A DNA stretch of 55,587 bases from a virus: IMG/VR virus record IMGVR_UViG_3300032116_000250, positions 1-55,587 of that record; one strand, 5' to 3'. The translations under genes and the position numbers were made by a program. Positions 22,602 to 30,978 of this stretch are shown piece after piece (the first letter of the stretch is position 1; every line of letters starts with the position of its first letter). The notes beneath the pieces are model-generated. The model was not told where the DNA came from, did no database searches, and saw only the letters and a program-made list of their open reading frames with translations.

Positions 22602-23975
22602 ATGAACCACCTCCCATGCCCCCTCTGCTCCACAGAACCCCGCATCCCTGAAACCAACAACAAGTGCTACAAGTGCGGCTTCGAGTACGACGACGACGCC
22701 GCCAACTTCATCGCAATCGACCCCAACACCCTCCCCACGGGCGACTCCAACCTCTGGACCCGCATCCACGTGTATGGCATGTCCAGCACCCACAACTCCC
22801 ACCCCGAGTGGCCCCTCTTCAACGGGGTAGCCTCCCTGCTCGCCCACCTCAACCGCATGTACCCCGTACCGCATCCCGCCCTCAAGCGGATCGCTACAAC
22901 AAGTGCCAACTACGTCAGCGACCGAGAGTGCGGCAGGCTGTACGTCAGCAGCAACCCCTGGCTAGGCCTTTCCGAACTTCTCAACAACGTCAGCGACCTT
23001 CCCGACGACGATCTCATCCGCATCGCAAGCTCTCCCACCCCCGTACTTATCCACAGGTACGCCTTCGAGGGGGCCATGTACAACTTCTCCTCCCGTTCCG
23101 TCAAAGGCCTCAACCAAGACCTGGAATCCCGACGTCCAGGTGCCCGAGCCCAAGGCCTCCTCGTCTACAGCAACGAGTACAAGGGTAACTACCGCCTGGG
23201 TCTGAACGCAAGCTCCCTCAAGCGCAATGTCACCCGCAACGCCAACAAAGACGTCAAGAAGTCCCTCGCCAACCATCGCTCCACCCGCATCGACCACTGG
23301 ACCCCCGAGTCCTTCAACACCCTTTACAGATTCTTCGAAGGTATCAACCGCAAGTTCACCTACCTCAAGGAATACCAACCCTACTACCGCAGCTACCACA
23401 ACAAACCCCCCCTCAGCTACAAAGTCACCGACCTCATCGACCTCATGGGAGACCCCCAGACCTACACCACCCGCTGGATCAACGGCACCGACCCCAGCGG
23501 CATCACGAACCTCCAAAGCTGCTTCGCCCGCTACGTCATGAACACCCTACACGCAGCCGACAAACGCCCCGGCCTCCTCAGGTCCATCCACAGGGTCATG
23601 GGCCCCGGCACCCTCGTACTCATGTACGCCATCTACCTCGACGGCTGGGCCCGACGCTACGGTTACCCAGCAGCCCCCCGCTCGGGCGACCCCACAACTT
23701 ATCCCCAATGTGCCCTGCGTTATCTCAACCGCGTGACAACCAGCACCTTGGACACTACAATCCCCGACTGGTGGTCCAAATACATACCCCCTCGCTATAC
23801 CGAGGCCGACCTCCTCAACGACTTCCCCGAACTCAAACCCAAGAAGTCCAAGAGGTCCCTGATAAACAGCACCCTACCAGGCAATGACATCCTCATCGAC
23901 GTCACCCTGAACAGCACACCGGCCCAATGTGGGTCGGATTCCATTGCACCGGAGGCACTGACCTCCACCGTTTGA
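22602..23975 (+). CDS. Zinc-ribbon hypothetical protein
   Basis: A 457-aa protein from ATG 22602. An N-terminal zinc ribbon, CPLC then CYKCG (residues about 6-25), precedes a large mixed region containing RCALRYLNRV-type helices, many Tyr/Asn and a basic section (RNVTRNANKDVKKSLANHRS). Zinc ribbons of this kind open phage primases and transcription regulators, but I see no TOPRIM, AEP or helicase motif afterwards. As the phage has an SF3 helicase and a polymerase but no visible primase, a divergent primase is possible and untested. Confidence 0.65.
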   Translation: MNHLPCPLCSTEPRIPETNNKCYKCGFEYDDDAANFIAIDPNTLPTGDSNLWTRIHVYGMSSTHNSHPEWPLFNGVASLLAHLNRMYPVPHPALKRIATTSANYVSDRECGRLYVSSNPWLGLSELLNNVSDLPDDDLIRIASSPTPVLIHRYAFEGAMYNFSSRSVKGLNQDLESRRPGARAQGLLVYSNEYKGNYRLGLNASSLKRNVTRNANKDVKKSLANHRSTRIDHWTPESFNTLYRFFEGINRKFTYLKEYQPYYRSYHNKPPLSYKVTDLIDLMGDPQTYTTRWINGTDPSGITNLQSCFARYVMNTLHAADKRPGLLRSIHRVMGPGTLVLMYAIYLDGWARRYGYPAAPRSGDPTTYPQCALRYLNRVTTSTLDTTIPDWWSKYIPPRYTEADLLNDFPELKPKKSKRSLINSTLPGNDILIDVTLNSTPAQCGSDSIAPEALTSTV

Positions 23976-23988
23976 AGCGAGAACCCCT

Positions 23989-24702
23989 ATGACCGACAGC
24001 ACCACCGTGACCAACGCCACTCCCTCCAACACTCCCTTCAACGGGAACGCCGTGGGCAACAACTCCCAGATGGCGATGCTCAGCAACATCCAACTGGGTG
24101 TTTCCGACATCACCAGCATCGCCACCGCCAAGCAGGAACGCTCCCTCAAGGAGGCCCTCGAAGCCGCCCTCAAGGTCGTCCGTCAGGCCGAGGACCTCCT
24201 CACCAAGTGCCGCAAGCACTACGACACCTACCTCGCCGACCAGGAGGCCGAGGCCCGCCGCATCGTCAAGGGCACCTTCATCAATCTCTACCTCAACGGC
24301 CAGTACGTCGGCATCAACGACAAGACCGCCGACATCACCAACGTGACCTGCCGCACCGTGACCAACAACATCGGCGAGACCATCTACGACCTCTCCGTCA
24401 CTGCCATCTACAAGAGCAAGACCACCAACATCACGTGGTCCGAGACTTTCACCCAGCCCTACCCCACGGCCGAGGTCCGCAAGCTCCAGGGCCTGATCGA
24501 CGACGCCCAGACCAACGTGACCGTCGCCACCCGCGAGGCCACCCGCATCCGCCACCAACTCGCCGACCTCCCGGCTCTGGAACGCCAGGCCAAGGCCGCC
24601 CTCGCGGGTGCCGTCCTCCAGTCCCAGGGCGACAACGGCACTCGTCTCTTCAACGCCGTCACCCAGGGCGACGCCACCAAGGCCCTGCCCCCCGTCTCCT
24701 AA
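23989..24702 (+). CDS. Hypothetical coiled-coil protein, likely abundant
   Basis: A 237-aa protein from ATG 23989. A Thr/Asn-rich N terminus, a first coiled coil (about 50-80, SLKEALEAALKVVRQAEDLL), a beta-rich centre (FINLYLNGQYVGINDKTADI) and a second helical region (about 155-205) end in a short tail. Regular GAG/AAG/CTC codons suggest strong expression. No family recognised; perhaps an abundant early binding protein. Confidence 0.65.
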   Translation: MTDSTTVTNATPSNTPFNGNAVGNNSQMAMLSNIQLGVSDITSIATAKQERSLKEALEAALKVVRQAEDLLTKCRKHYDTYLADQEAEARRIVKGTFINLYLNGQYVGINDKTADITNVTCRTVTNNIGETIYDLSVTAIYKSKTTNITWSETFTQPYPTAEVRKLQGLIDDAQTNVTVATREATRIRHQLADLPALERQAKAALAGAVLQSQGDNGTRLFNAVTQGDATKALPPVS

Positions 24703-24715
24703 CACAAGGAATCCT

Positions 24716-24868
24716 ATGAGCCAGACCAAAATCGTTTCCTGCACCTGCAAGCACGAGTACCAGGACAAAACCTACGGCCCCTACAAGCGTGTTGCCAACG
24801 CCAAGAAGACCGGCAAGGACTCCAAACCTGAGTACGTCTGCACCGTGTGCACCCGTACCCACTCCTAA
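24716..24868 (+). CDS. Tiny zinc-finger protein
   Basis: A 50-aa protein from ATG 24716 with AAGGA upstream. Two Cys pairs, CTC near residue 10 and CTVC near residue 43, separated by a Lys-rich loop, suggest one zinc-binding finger. Positive charge favours nucleic acid binding. No family recognised. Confidence 0.6.
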   Translation: MSQTKIVSCTCKHEYQDKTYGPYKRVANAKKTGKDSKPEYVCTVCTRTHS

Positions 24869-24898
24869 GTTCTGAAACCTGACCCCCGGGTCAGATCC

Positions 24899-24926
24899 CC
24901 CGGCACACCCCAACGGATGTGCCGGG
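24899..24926 (+). terminator. Intergenic hairpin
   Basis: CCCGGCACA (24899-24907) pairs perfectly with TGTGCCGGG (24918-24926) around CCCCAACGGA; ACTTCC follows. A second small stem, TGACCC/GGGTCA, is just upstream. Likely a terminator before the 24954 gene. Confidence 0.6.
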
Positions 24927-24953
24927 ACTTCCCCCCACAACCCGAGAACCAAC

Positions 24954-25274
24954 ATGCCCACCCCCATCACACCCGACGACCTCTACCCCTGGGACCCTGC
25001 CGCACCCCAGTACATCACAACCCGCTTCGCCGACTCCAACCCCGTGGTCCCACTACCCGGACTCCCTTGCATCATCCTCTCGATGGACCTCCCCTACGTC
25101 GCAGTCTCTGTCCTCACTGAGAACGGCACCTTCGAGAACCCCCGGATCCTCGATACCAGGGATATCAAGTTTGCCCGCCTGACCACCGAGTTCGTCGAAC
25201 GCATCACAGCCCACATCCGCTCACCCCATGAATACCCCACTGCCCCAGTTCTACCCCGGGATCAACCCGAGTGA
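24954..25274 (+). CDS. Small hypothetical protein
   Basis: A 106-aa protein from ATG 24954. Pro-rich start, then a beta-rich domain (VPLPGLPCIILSMDLPYVAV) and a helical end (LTTEFVERITAHIRSPHEYP). It overlaps the start of the glycosylase-like gene by 47 bases, suggesting coupled translation. No family recognised. Confidence 0.6.
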   Translation: MPTPITPDDLYPWDPAAPQYITTRFADSNPVVPLPGLPCIILSMDLPYVAVSVLTENGTFENPRILDTRDIKFARLTTEFVERITAHIRSPHEYPTAPVLPRDQPE

Positions 25275-26001
25275 AGGCTGCACCCACTGCACCCTCAACA
25301 CCGGCTGCAAACGCCCCGGCATCTCCAGCACCATCAGGGGCCCCTGGGACTCCCACCGCCCCACCCTCTACGTCCTCGGTATGAACCCCGGGCTGGAAGA
25401 AGACACCTACGGCGTCCCCTTCATAGGTCCATCCGGCAAGCTCCTCACCAACACCTACCTCGGGTCCACGGGCATCGACAAGCTCGCCAACATCATCATC
25501 GCCAACACCGCCCGCTGCTACACCAGCACCAAACCTCCCACCGCCAAACAGTTCCGCGAGTGCACCACCCGGTGGAACCTCCCCGAGCTAGCTCATCTGC
25601 ACGGCGTCTCCCGTTCCCTGAGCATACTGGCACTAGGTTCTCACGCCATCGGCACGTTGACCAAACTGTTCGACGGCAAGGCCCTACCCCTGGCAAGTGC
25701 CATCAAGTCCCAACCCCTGAGCATTGCCGTGGGTGACGACAACGTCCCCGTGTTCATTACCTACCACCCCGCCGCACTCCTCCGCGATAACTCCCTGATC
25801 CAGGCCGTGCGTGACCACCTGCACCACCTGCACAATCACCTCCTGGGTCACGAGCCCTTCGCCAGCACCCCCACCATCGTACCTCCAGCACCTCCCCTCA
25901 CGAAGGATGATGACACATGCACACCCCTGGTCCCTGGAAGATCTACACCGCACGATCCGACAACATCTACATCGGAACCATCAACCCTGACCCTGAGCTA
26001 G
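25228..26001 (+). CDS. Uracil-DNA glycosylase superfamily protein (family 4/5-like)
   Basis: A 257-aa protein. Key pattern: GMNPGLEEDTYGVPFIGPSG at 51-70, the family 4 active-site and phosphate loop, and HPAALLR at 180-186, the closing motif. Cysteines at 18, 21, 27 and 97 could hold an iron-sulphur cluster, though the spacing is not fully canonical. The expected reaction is removal of uracil from DNA. The last 65 residues (Pro/Thr/Ser-rich) overlap the next gene and look like an added tail. Confidence 0.8.
   Translation: MNTPLPQFYPGINPSEGCTHCTLNTGCKRPGISSTIRGPWDSHRPTLYVLGMNPGLEEDTYGVPFIGPSGKLLTNTYLGSTGIDKLANIIIANTARCYTSTKPPTAKQFRECTTRWNLPELAHLHGVSRSLSILALGSHAIGTLTKLFDGKALPLASAIKSQPLSIAVGDDNVPVFITYHPAALLRDNSLIQAVRDHLHHLHNHLLGHEPFASTPTIVPPAPPLTKDDDTCTPLVPGRSTPHDPTTSTSEPSTLTLS
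25891..25901 (-). repeat. GTGAGGGGAGG dispersed repeat, copy 8
   Basis: Exact copy in the C-terminal tail of the glycosylase-like gene, read as Pro-Pro-Leu-Thr, just before the ribosome-binding region of the next gene. Confidence 0.8.
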
Positions 26002-26249
26002 GCTGGAAGCATGACGACATCTGCTACTTCTACGAAGACATCAGTGAACGCGATGAAAACCCCGAGTACCTCAACGCCCCCAATCACCTGGCCAACGCAA
26101 GGTTGATCGCCGCAGCCCCCGACCTCCTCGCCGCCCTGCGTGCCGCATACCCCATGCTGGAAGCGCACGAGCACACCGGCTGTGACTGCCCCGATACCGA
26201 AGCCTCCCGTCTTGCACGTGCCGCCCTCCGCAAGGCCACCTCAGGTTGA
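25917..26249 (+). CDS. Conserved phage hypothetical protein (ANARLIAAAPDLL type)
   Basis: A 110-aa protein from ATG 25917. It opens MHTPGPWKIYTARSDNIYIG and contains ANARLIAAAPDLLAALRAAY, a combination widely seen in small phage proteins of unknown function. A Cys pair (GCDCPDTEASRLARAAL) follows. It overlaps the glycosylase-like gene by 85 bases. Confidence 0.75.
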   Translation: MHTPGPWKIYTARSDNIYIGTINPDPELGWKHDDICYFYEDISERDENPEYLNAPNHLANARLIAAAPDLLAALRAAYPMLEAHEHTGCDCPDTEASRLARAALRKATSG

Positions 26250-26265
26250 CCCACAGGTTGAACCC

Positions 26266-28314
26266 ATGACGTCCTCACGCCTGATCTCACTGGACACTGA
26301 ATCCTATGGAAGCGTCACCCACACCCACCTCGGTACACCTCTCACCCGGCAAAACCATTTCCATCCTCTGCGATGCATGGTACAAGACCACCCCCCTGGT
26401 CCTGACTATCTCGCTCACACGGTTACCATCACAGAGATACTACATGGTCGAGATCCTGGAGACATCACCCTCTGGGAACCCGGCACCACACAAGTCCTAC
26501 ATCCCTACCTCCCAGGTCATAGAAGAATCCTCATCCAGTGGCTGCGACATGCAACGACAATCCTCGGGACCAATGTACCGTACGACATCAAAATGCTCTG
26601 GGCTGCATTCCCCGAAGTGCGTTCCTCCCTCTCTCGGCTCACCCACCGGTTGGTGGACGTTACAGTCCTGAACTACCTCCACAGCGAACTCCGACCAGAG
26701 CGTTCTTTGAAATCCCTCGGTCCACTGCTGGGTACCCACCGCTACGACCGCACCCTCAACGCCGACGGTCGCTTCCCCCGGCCCAGTGACCCGGCCCACG
26801 AGAGCTACGCCGCCCAGGACTCCCACAACAACATCCTCGCCGCCAACGCCCTCGCAAGAGGCATCCTCAGGGACCACCCGGGTAGTGCCAAGCTCACCCC
26901 CTACTCCCAGAACTTCTACAGCAACACCCTCTGGACCTGTATCGAGATGTCATACGCCGGGGTCCCCTTCGTAGGGTCCAAGCTCACCAAGCTCCACGAG
27001 GACATGCTCGCGAAGCACTCCACCCTCGGTGAGGCCCTCCGCCCCTACGACCTCCACCCCGACGGCCCCGAACCCCAGATCCGCAGGAACAAATTCCTGA
27101 CCCAGTGCGTGGACCAACTCGTCGAGCACAACCCTACCGCCATGGACCGTCTGGAACTCACCGACAAGACCAAGGCCATCCGCTTCAGCAGTGCCAACAG
27201 GTCCATCCTTCGTACGAGCATCCCCCAGAACTCGCCCCTCCAGCAGGCACTCACCCTGTTCGATGAGTTCAGCTACGCCGACAAACTCCTCGGCACCTAC
27301 ACCTGGAAACGCCTGCACCACAAACGCAAGGACCCCACCAACCAGCGGGACAAACTCCTTCCCCACCCTACCTTCCCCGATACATTGATGGCGTACCCCT
27401 CATGGTACCCCACACCTGCTCCCGAGAAGGACGGGCAGGGCGATGAAGGTGGTACCAAGCAGGCCCGCATCACCGCAAAGTATCCAACCTTGCAGACCGA
27501 CCCCCCGGAACTCCAAGCCTGCCTCCAACCCCTCATCTCCTGCGACCTCTCCCAGATCGAACTGCGTGTACCTGGCATCCTCTCCGGTGAGCCCGCCATG
27601 CTCCGTGCGTACAACGAGGGCATCGACCTCCACTACGAACGCGGCGACTCCATGGCGGCGATATTGCTTGACTACAACCCCGAGATGTACCACGAGCTGC
27701 TCACCAAACTGGGTGATAAGTTCCGCAAGGTCTTCCGTCAGGGTGGCAAGGGCATCAACTTCGCCGACCTCTTCTGGAGTTCAGCAGCCACCATGCAAGC
27801 CCAGGTCGCAGGGCTCATGGGCATCGTCCTGCCCCTTGACTTCTTCCAACGCATCGCCGACAACAGGTCCAAAGACCGACCCGTCCTGTACGCCTGGCAG
27901 GAATCCCTGGTACGTGAGGCCCACAGCACCAACAAGCTCACCCTACCCCTGGTCGGGCAGTCCCGTTACTTCTGGCCCAAACAGAAGAAGGGTCGTCGCA
28001 CCGCGTGGCCCACCAACGAGATCGTGAACTTCCCCGTACAAGCCACCGCAGGCAACGTCATGCTCGACTTCCAGTCCCGGGTCCAGACCCACTTCCTACA
28101 GCACAACCTCCCCTACCGCGTGTGCCTCAACATCTACGACGCCTTCTACATACGGCATCTCTTGAGGCCAACGTTCACGGGGTCTGAGAGCACCCGCATC
28201 ACAGGCATCATCAACGAGTGCCTCCACGAGGTTACTACCCGGGGGTACTGGCATGACCTCCAGCAGCACTACGGCCGCACCCTCCCCCTCGTTATTGAGA
28301 TCAAAACCCCATGA
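26266..28314 (+). CDS. Family A DNA polymerase with proofreading exonuclease
   Basis: A 682-aa replicative polymerase from ATG 26266. Exonuclease: Exo I LDTES (D10, E12), Exo II N103 and D107 in TNVPYD, Exo III YAAQD (Y181, D185). Polymerase: motif A CDLSQIELRV (426-435, D427), motif B/O-helix FRQGGKGINFADLF with K495 and F499, and motif C NIYDAFY (622-628, catalytic D625). Motif C lacks the usual His and Glu of HDE (here Y-D-A). The TLQTDPPE segment upstream of motif A also fits family A. It acts with the SF3 helicase in genome replication. Confidence 0.93.
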   Translation: MTSSRLISLDTESYGSVTHTHLGTPLTRQNHFHPLRCMVQDHPPGPDYLAHTVTITEILHGRDPGDITLWEPGTTQVLHPYLPGHRRILIQWLRHATTILGTNVPYDIKMLWAAFPEVRSSLSRLTHRLVDVTVLNYLHSELRPERSLKSLGPLLGTHRYDRTLNADGRFPRPSDPAHESYAAQDSHNNILAANALARGILRDHPGSAKLTPYSQNFYSNTLWTCIEMSYAGVPFVGSKLTKLHEDMLAKHSTLGEALRPYDLHPDGPEPQIRRNKFLTQCVDQLVEHNPTAMDRLELTDKTKAIRFSSANRSILRTSIPQNSPLQQALTLFDEFSYADKLLGTYTWKRLHHKRKDPTNQRDKLLPHPTFPDTLMAYPSWYPTPAPEKDGQGDEGGTKQARITAKYPTLQTDPPELQACLQPLISCDLSQIELRVPGILSGEPAMLRAYNEGIDLHYERGDSMAAILLDYNPEMYHELLTKLGDKFRKVFRQGGKGINFADLFWSSAATMQAQVAGLMGIVLPLDFFQRIADNRSKDRPVLYAWQESLVREAHSTNKLTLPLVGQSRYFWPKQKKGRRTAWPTNEIVNFPVQATAGNVMLDFQSRVQTHFLQHNLPYRVCLNIYDAFYIRHLLRPTFTGSESTRITGIINECLHEVTTRGYWHDLQQHYGRTLPLVIEIKTP

Positions 28315-28556
28315 GCCACATCAAACCCACCCGTACTTACTACTACGAGATTATCGACATGTACAACCACGAGCGTGTGCATGATGGCTACTACGCCACC
28401 CACTATGAAGCCCTCCTCGGGTGGTTCGACAGGTCCAATATACCCGCTATCCACCCCGTCACCTACAAACGCATCAAAAGGTCTCACGTCTACAGCATGA
28501 CAGTCCACGGCAAACCCCTCGCCCTCATCGTCCGCAGGTCCAAGAACACCCACTAG
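28311..28556 (+). CDS. Small hypothetical protein
   Basis: An 81-aa protein from ATG 28311, overlapping the polymerase stop (ATGA). Tyr/His-rich (TRTYYYEIIDMYNHERVHDG) with a basic C terminus. Likely alpha/beta. No family recognised. Confidence 0.65.
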   Translation: MSHIKPTRTYYYEIIDMYNHERVHDGYYATHYEALLGWFDRSNIPAIHPVTYKRIKRSHVYSMTVHGKPLALIVRRSKNTH

Positions 28557-28574
28557 GTCATCCACCTCAACCAT

Positions 28575-28585
28575 GTGAGGGGAGG
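28575..28585 (+). repeat. GTGAGGGGAGG dispersed repeat, copy 9
   Basis: Intergenic copy between the small Tyr-rich gene and the ERCC4-type nuclease gene. Upstream CACCTCA can pair with TGAGGGG partly. Confidence 0.8.
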
Positions 28586-28607
28586 TACCCCGGGTCTGAC
28601 CGCTGAG

Positions 28608-28624
28608 GTCTATACTGACCCATG
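28608..28624 (+). promoter_or_regulatory. Possible promoter at the nuclease start (near-leaderless)
   Basis: A TATACT box lies about 6 bases before the ATG at 28622, and no Shine-Dalgarno sequence is visible before that ATG. If the box is a real -10, transcripts would start at about the ATG, making a leaderless mRNA. The -35 region is unclear. Confidence 0.3.
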
Positions 28625-29155
28625 CACCGCGACTGGACCATCATCGTCGATGACCGGGAGAAGAAACCCCTACCCTTCCCCGAGCACCTAGTCATAGCAG
28701 ATGAGATCGGCAACCCCTGCACCATCCGCCTACACACCACCTCCCAACGTATCCACAAGGGTGACTACCACCTACTAGGTTACGAACGACACTGCGTCAT
28801 CGAACGCAAGGGCTCCCTAGGCGAGGTCCTCAACAACCTCAACACACCCGCGGCGGCAAAGAGGTTGGAGGACGAGATGTTCTACCTCCGGACCCACGTG
28901 GCTCACCCCGTGCTTCTGTTTGAGGGGGACTTCGGCCACCTCAACCCCAACCTCAGGGACGGCACACCCGCAGGTGCCGTCACCTACGGCCTCCTCGCAA
29001 TGCTGGCCCGCCACCGGATCACCCCGCTGTTCATGAGTTGTGCTACACTTGCCCAACGTCGTACGTTCGCGGAGAACACCGCCAGGTTACTGATCGCGGG
29101 TGCTCTCCACCTCAGCCAGCCTCAACCCCAACCTCAGGTGACTCATGCCACGTAA
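28622..29155 (+). CDS. ERCC4/XPF-type nuclease domain protein
   Basis: A 177-aa protein with the ERCC4 nuclease core: DDREKKP (10-16), KGDYHLLG (46-53) and VIERKGSLGEV (59-69), giving the Asp, Glu and Lys metal-dependent active site. Such phage proteins cut structured or single-stranded DNA during recombination or repair. The C terminus (Gln/Pro-rich) overlaps the next gene. Its neighbours are replication genes. Confidence 0.8.
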   Translation: MHRDWTIIVDDREKKPLPFPEHLVIADEIGNPCTIRLHTTSQRIHKGDYHLLGYERHCVIERKGSLGEVLNNLNTPAAAKRLEDEMFYLRTHVAHPVLLFEGDFGHLNPNLRDGTPAGAVTYGLLAMLARHRITPLFMSCATLAQRRTFAENTARLLIAGALHLSQPQPQPQVTHAT

Positions 29156-29555
29156 CTCAGTAACGGTACTCCCTGTAGCAGGTACTCGAACCCGCATCTT
29201 CAAGTCGGCAGGTCTCACTCCCGCCGATCACCCGGGTGGTGCCGCCAAACTCACAGGCCCCGTCGGTGGCATCATCATTAAGCACACCGGCTCCACCACT
29301 GACACCTTCAACAACCTCGCAACGGGCATCATCATGGTCGAGGTGGTTACGTTGGGTCACGAAACTGGCGGCACCGCAGGCATCCGCACCCTAGGCTACC
29401 CCCTGCGTCCCAACGAGGACGTCGAATACTGGTCCTACGACGGCCAGCCTCCCATCACCGAGGTCTGGGCATGGGTCGCCACCGGCACAACCCCAACCCC
29501 TACGGACTGCTGCGTAGCCGTAACTGTGAGTGCTGGTCGCGGAAGTTCCTGCTAA
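29145..29555 (+). CDS. Hypothetical beta-rich protein
   Basis: A 136-aa protein from ATG 29145, overlapping the nuclease gene by 11 bases. Strongly beta (IIIKHTGSTTDTFNNLATGI) with Gly/Thr/Val, like a small jelly-roll or virion-associated Ig-like domain. No family recognised. It lies just before two membrane proteins. Confidence 0.6.
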   Translation: MPRNSVTVLPVAGTRTRIFKSAGLTPADHPGGAAKLTGPVGGIIIKHTGSTTDTFNNLATGIIMVEVVTLGHETGGTAGIRTLGYPLRPNEDVEYWSYDGQPPITEVWAWVATGTTPTPTDCCVAVTVSAGRGSSC

Positions 29556-29572
29556 CCAACTCCGGAGAGAAC

Positions 29573-29878
29573 ATGACGACCAACAGTACCATCACTGAGG
29601 AGCAGGACTCCTCCGTCACAGTCAAGCTCAGCCGTGCCGAGTGGCTCAAGATCCTCGGCGTATTCATGACAGGTTGTATTTCCCTGGGCACACTGGGCTG
29701 GTCGTGGGCCACCCGCCTCTCCAACGAGGTCAACGACCACAACTACCGGCTCCAAGCTCTCGAACAGTTCAAGCAAGAGACCCGCAGTGACATGAAGGAA
29801 CTCCTCGTCGAGATGAAGGCCATGCGTACAGCCCTCGACATCCTCACCGGTCGCACCTTCCCCGGAAACCCCCGATGA
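29573..29878 (+). CDS. Small membrane protein with coiled coil (possible holin)
   Basis: A 101-aa protein from ATG 29573 with CGGAG upstream. One transmembrane segment at about 24-46 (WLKILGVFMTGCISLGTLGW) is followed by a coiled-coil tail (SNEVNDHNYRLQALEQFKQE). This layout recalls class III holins or membrane-anchored accessory proteins. The stop overlaps the next start. Confidence 0.55.
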   Translation: MTTNSTITEEQDSSVTVKLSRAEWLKILGVFMTGCISLGTLGWSWATRLSNEVNDHNYRLQALEQFKQETRSDMKELLVEMKAMRTALDILTGRTFPGNPR

Positions 29879-30537
29879 AAACTCCGCACTGGTTCCTCGA
29901 ACTCGTCAACGCGGTCAAGTACCTCTTCACCACCGAGCCCGTCCGCAGGGGCAAGCCCTCCCGCAGGTGGACCTACGCCGCCATCGGAGCCTGCATCACC
30001 CTGCTCCTCATCTCCCTGCTCCTCGCTCTCGGGGGCTGCGAGAGTGCGACCTCCAACATCTCCGAGGCTAACACCTCCATCACCAATCACGCCCAAGCGG
30101 CGACCGCCGACATCAAAGAGGCCATCGCAACCAACGACGTGGGCCCCCTCGCACTGCCCCACCTCAACAGTGCCACCGGCCACATGGCCGCCATCCAGGG
30201 CGACACCATCAAGGTCAGTCGTAACCTCACCAAGGTCAAAGACATCACCCCCTGGTGGGCCACCCTCATGGGCAACATCGCCCTCATCGTCCTCGTGATC
30301 GCCGTGTTCCTGGGGTCCCTCTACCTGGGTCTCTTCCCCGTGGTCAGGGCCGCCATCGCGGTGACCTTCGGCTGGTTGAAGTTCCTCCCCAAGTCAGACA
30401 CCACCAGTGCGAAGTTCGACCTGGAGTATCTCCAGACGAACCCCAACGACGGTCCTGCCCGCGAACGCATCGCGGCACGACGCTCCAGCGACCCCACCTA
30501 CGACGCGGCCTTCCGCTTGCTCAAGCCCCGCAAGTAA
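29875..30537 (+). CDS. Membrane protein with two hydrophobic regions (possible lysis or envelope protein)
   Basis: A 220-aa protein with ATG 29875 overlapping the previous stop. Hydrophobic segments at about 33-54 (YAAIGACITLLLISLLLALG) and about 130-165 (IALIVLVIAVFLGSLYLGLF). LALGGCES just after the first segment resembles a lipobox. The region between is predicted periplasmic, with Thr/Asn-rich helices. With the preceding gene it forms the only cluster of membrane proteins in the early region, so it is a lysis-module candidate; no endolysin motif is visible nearby. Confidence 0.55.
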   Translation: MKTPHWFLELVNAVKYLFTTEPVRRGKPSRRWTYAAIGACITLLLISLLLALGGCESATSNISEANTSITNHAQAATADIKEAIATNDVGPLALPHLNSATGHMAAIQGDTIKVSRNLTKVKDITPWWATLMGNIALIVLVIAVFLGSLYLGLFPVVRAAIAVTFGWLKFLPKSDTTSAKFDLEYLQTNPNDGPARERIAARRSSDPTYDAAFRLLKPRK

Positions 30538-30546
30538 CGGTTGTGG

Positions 30547-30577
30547 GGTTGTGGGCCCTTACGGGGGGCCCACAACC
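30547..30577 (+). terminator. GGGCCC-type hairpin
   Basis: Perfect 12-bp stem GGTTGTGGGCCC/GGGCCCACAACC with loop TTACGGG. Same architecture as the hairpin at 21509. Confidence 0.6.
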
Positions 30578-30594
30578 GGGTTGGAGTTTAACCT

Positions 30595-30966
30595 ATGAGT
30601 ACACGCACATACCAGTGGGTTGATGGAGTCATCACCCGCAAAGACCTCCGCTGCAACCCCCGACTTGCTTACATCTTTGGGGACAACCTCATCAGTCAGG
30701 GCCGTGGAGGCATGGCAGGTGAGATGCGGGGCGAACCCAACGCCTTCGGCATCCCCACCAAGAGGTTTCCAGCAATGACCCCCGAGTCATTCTTCTCCGA
30801 CAACCACTACGACGAAAACATCCGCTGCATCATCGCAGCCATCGACACCATCCCCGGGTCATTCACAACGGTGATTGTTCCCAAGGGTCTGGGTCGTGGT
30901 CTTGCACAACTCCACTCACGTGCTCCCCGGACTTACGCCAAGCTCGTCGAGCTTCTCACCTCCTGA
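30595..30966 (+). CDS. Conserved hypothetical (YIFGDN...RGGMAGEMRGEPNA type)
   Basis: A 123-aa protein from ATG 30595. AYIFGDNLISQGRGGMAGEM followed by RGEPNAFGIPTKR is a recognisable conserved pattern in phage and bacterial small proteins, sometimes grouped with macro-domain-like folds. The biochemical role is not known. The stop is followed at once by a dispersed repeat. Confidence 0.7.
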   Translation: MSTRTYQWVDGVITRKDLRCNPRLAYIFGDNLISQGRGGMAGEMRGEPNAFGIPTKRFPAMTPESFFSDNHYDENIRCIIAAIDTIPGSFTTVIVPKGLGRGLAQLHSRAPRTYAKLVELLTS

Positions 30967-30977
30967 CCTCCCCTCAC
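30967..30977 (-). repeat. GTGAGGGGAGG dispersed repeat, copy 10
   Basis: Starts directly after the TGA of the 30595 gene and leads into the hairpin at 30979-31009. Confidence 0.8.
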
Positions 30978-30978
30978 G

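Noticed and set aside
23902-24768. 288-codon minus-strand frame over the coiled-coil gene
   Set aside because: Gly/Val/Asp repeats come from reverse-reading GCC/GTC codons; no start signal.
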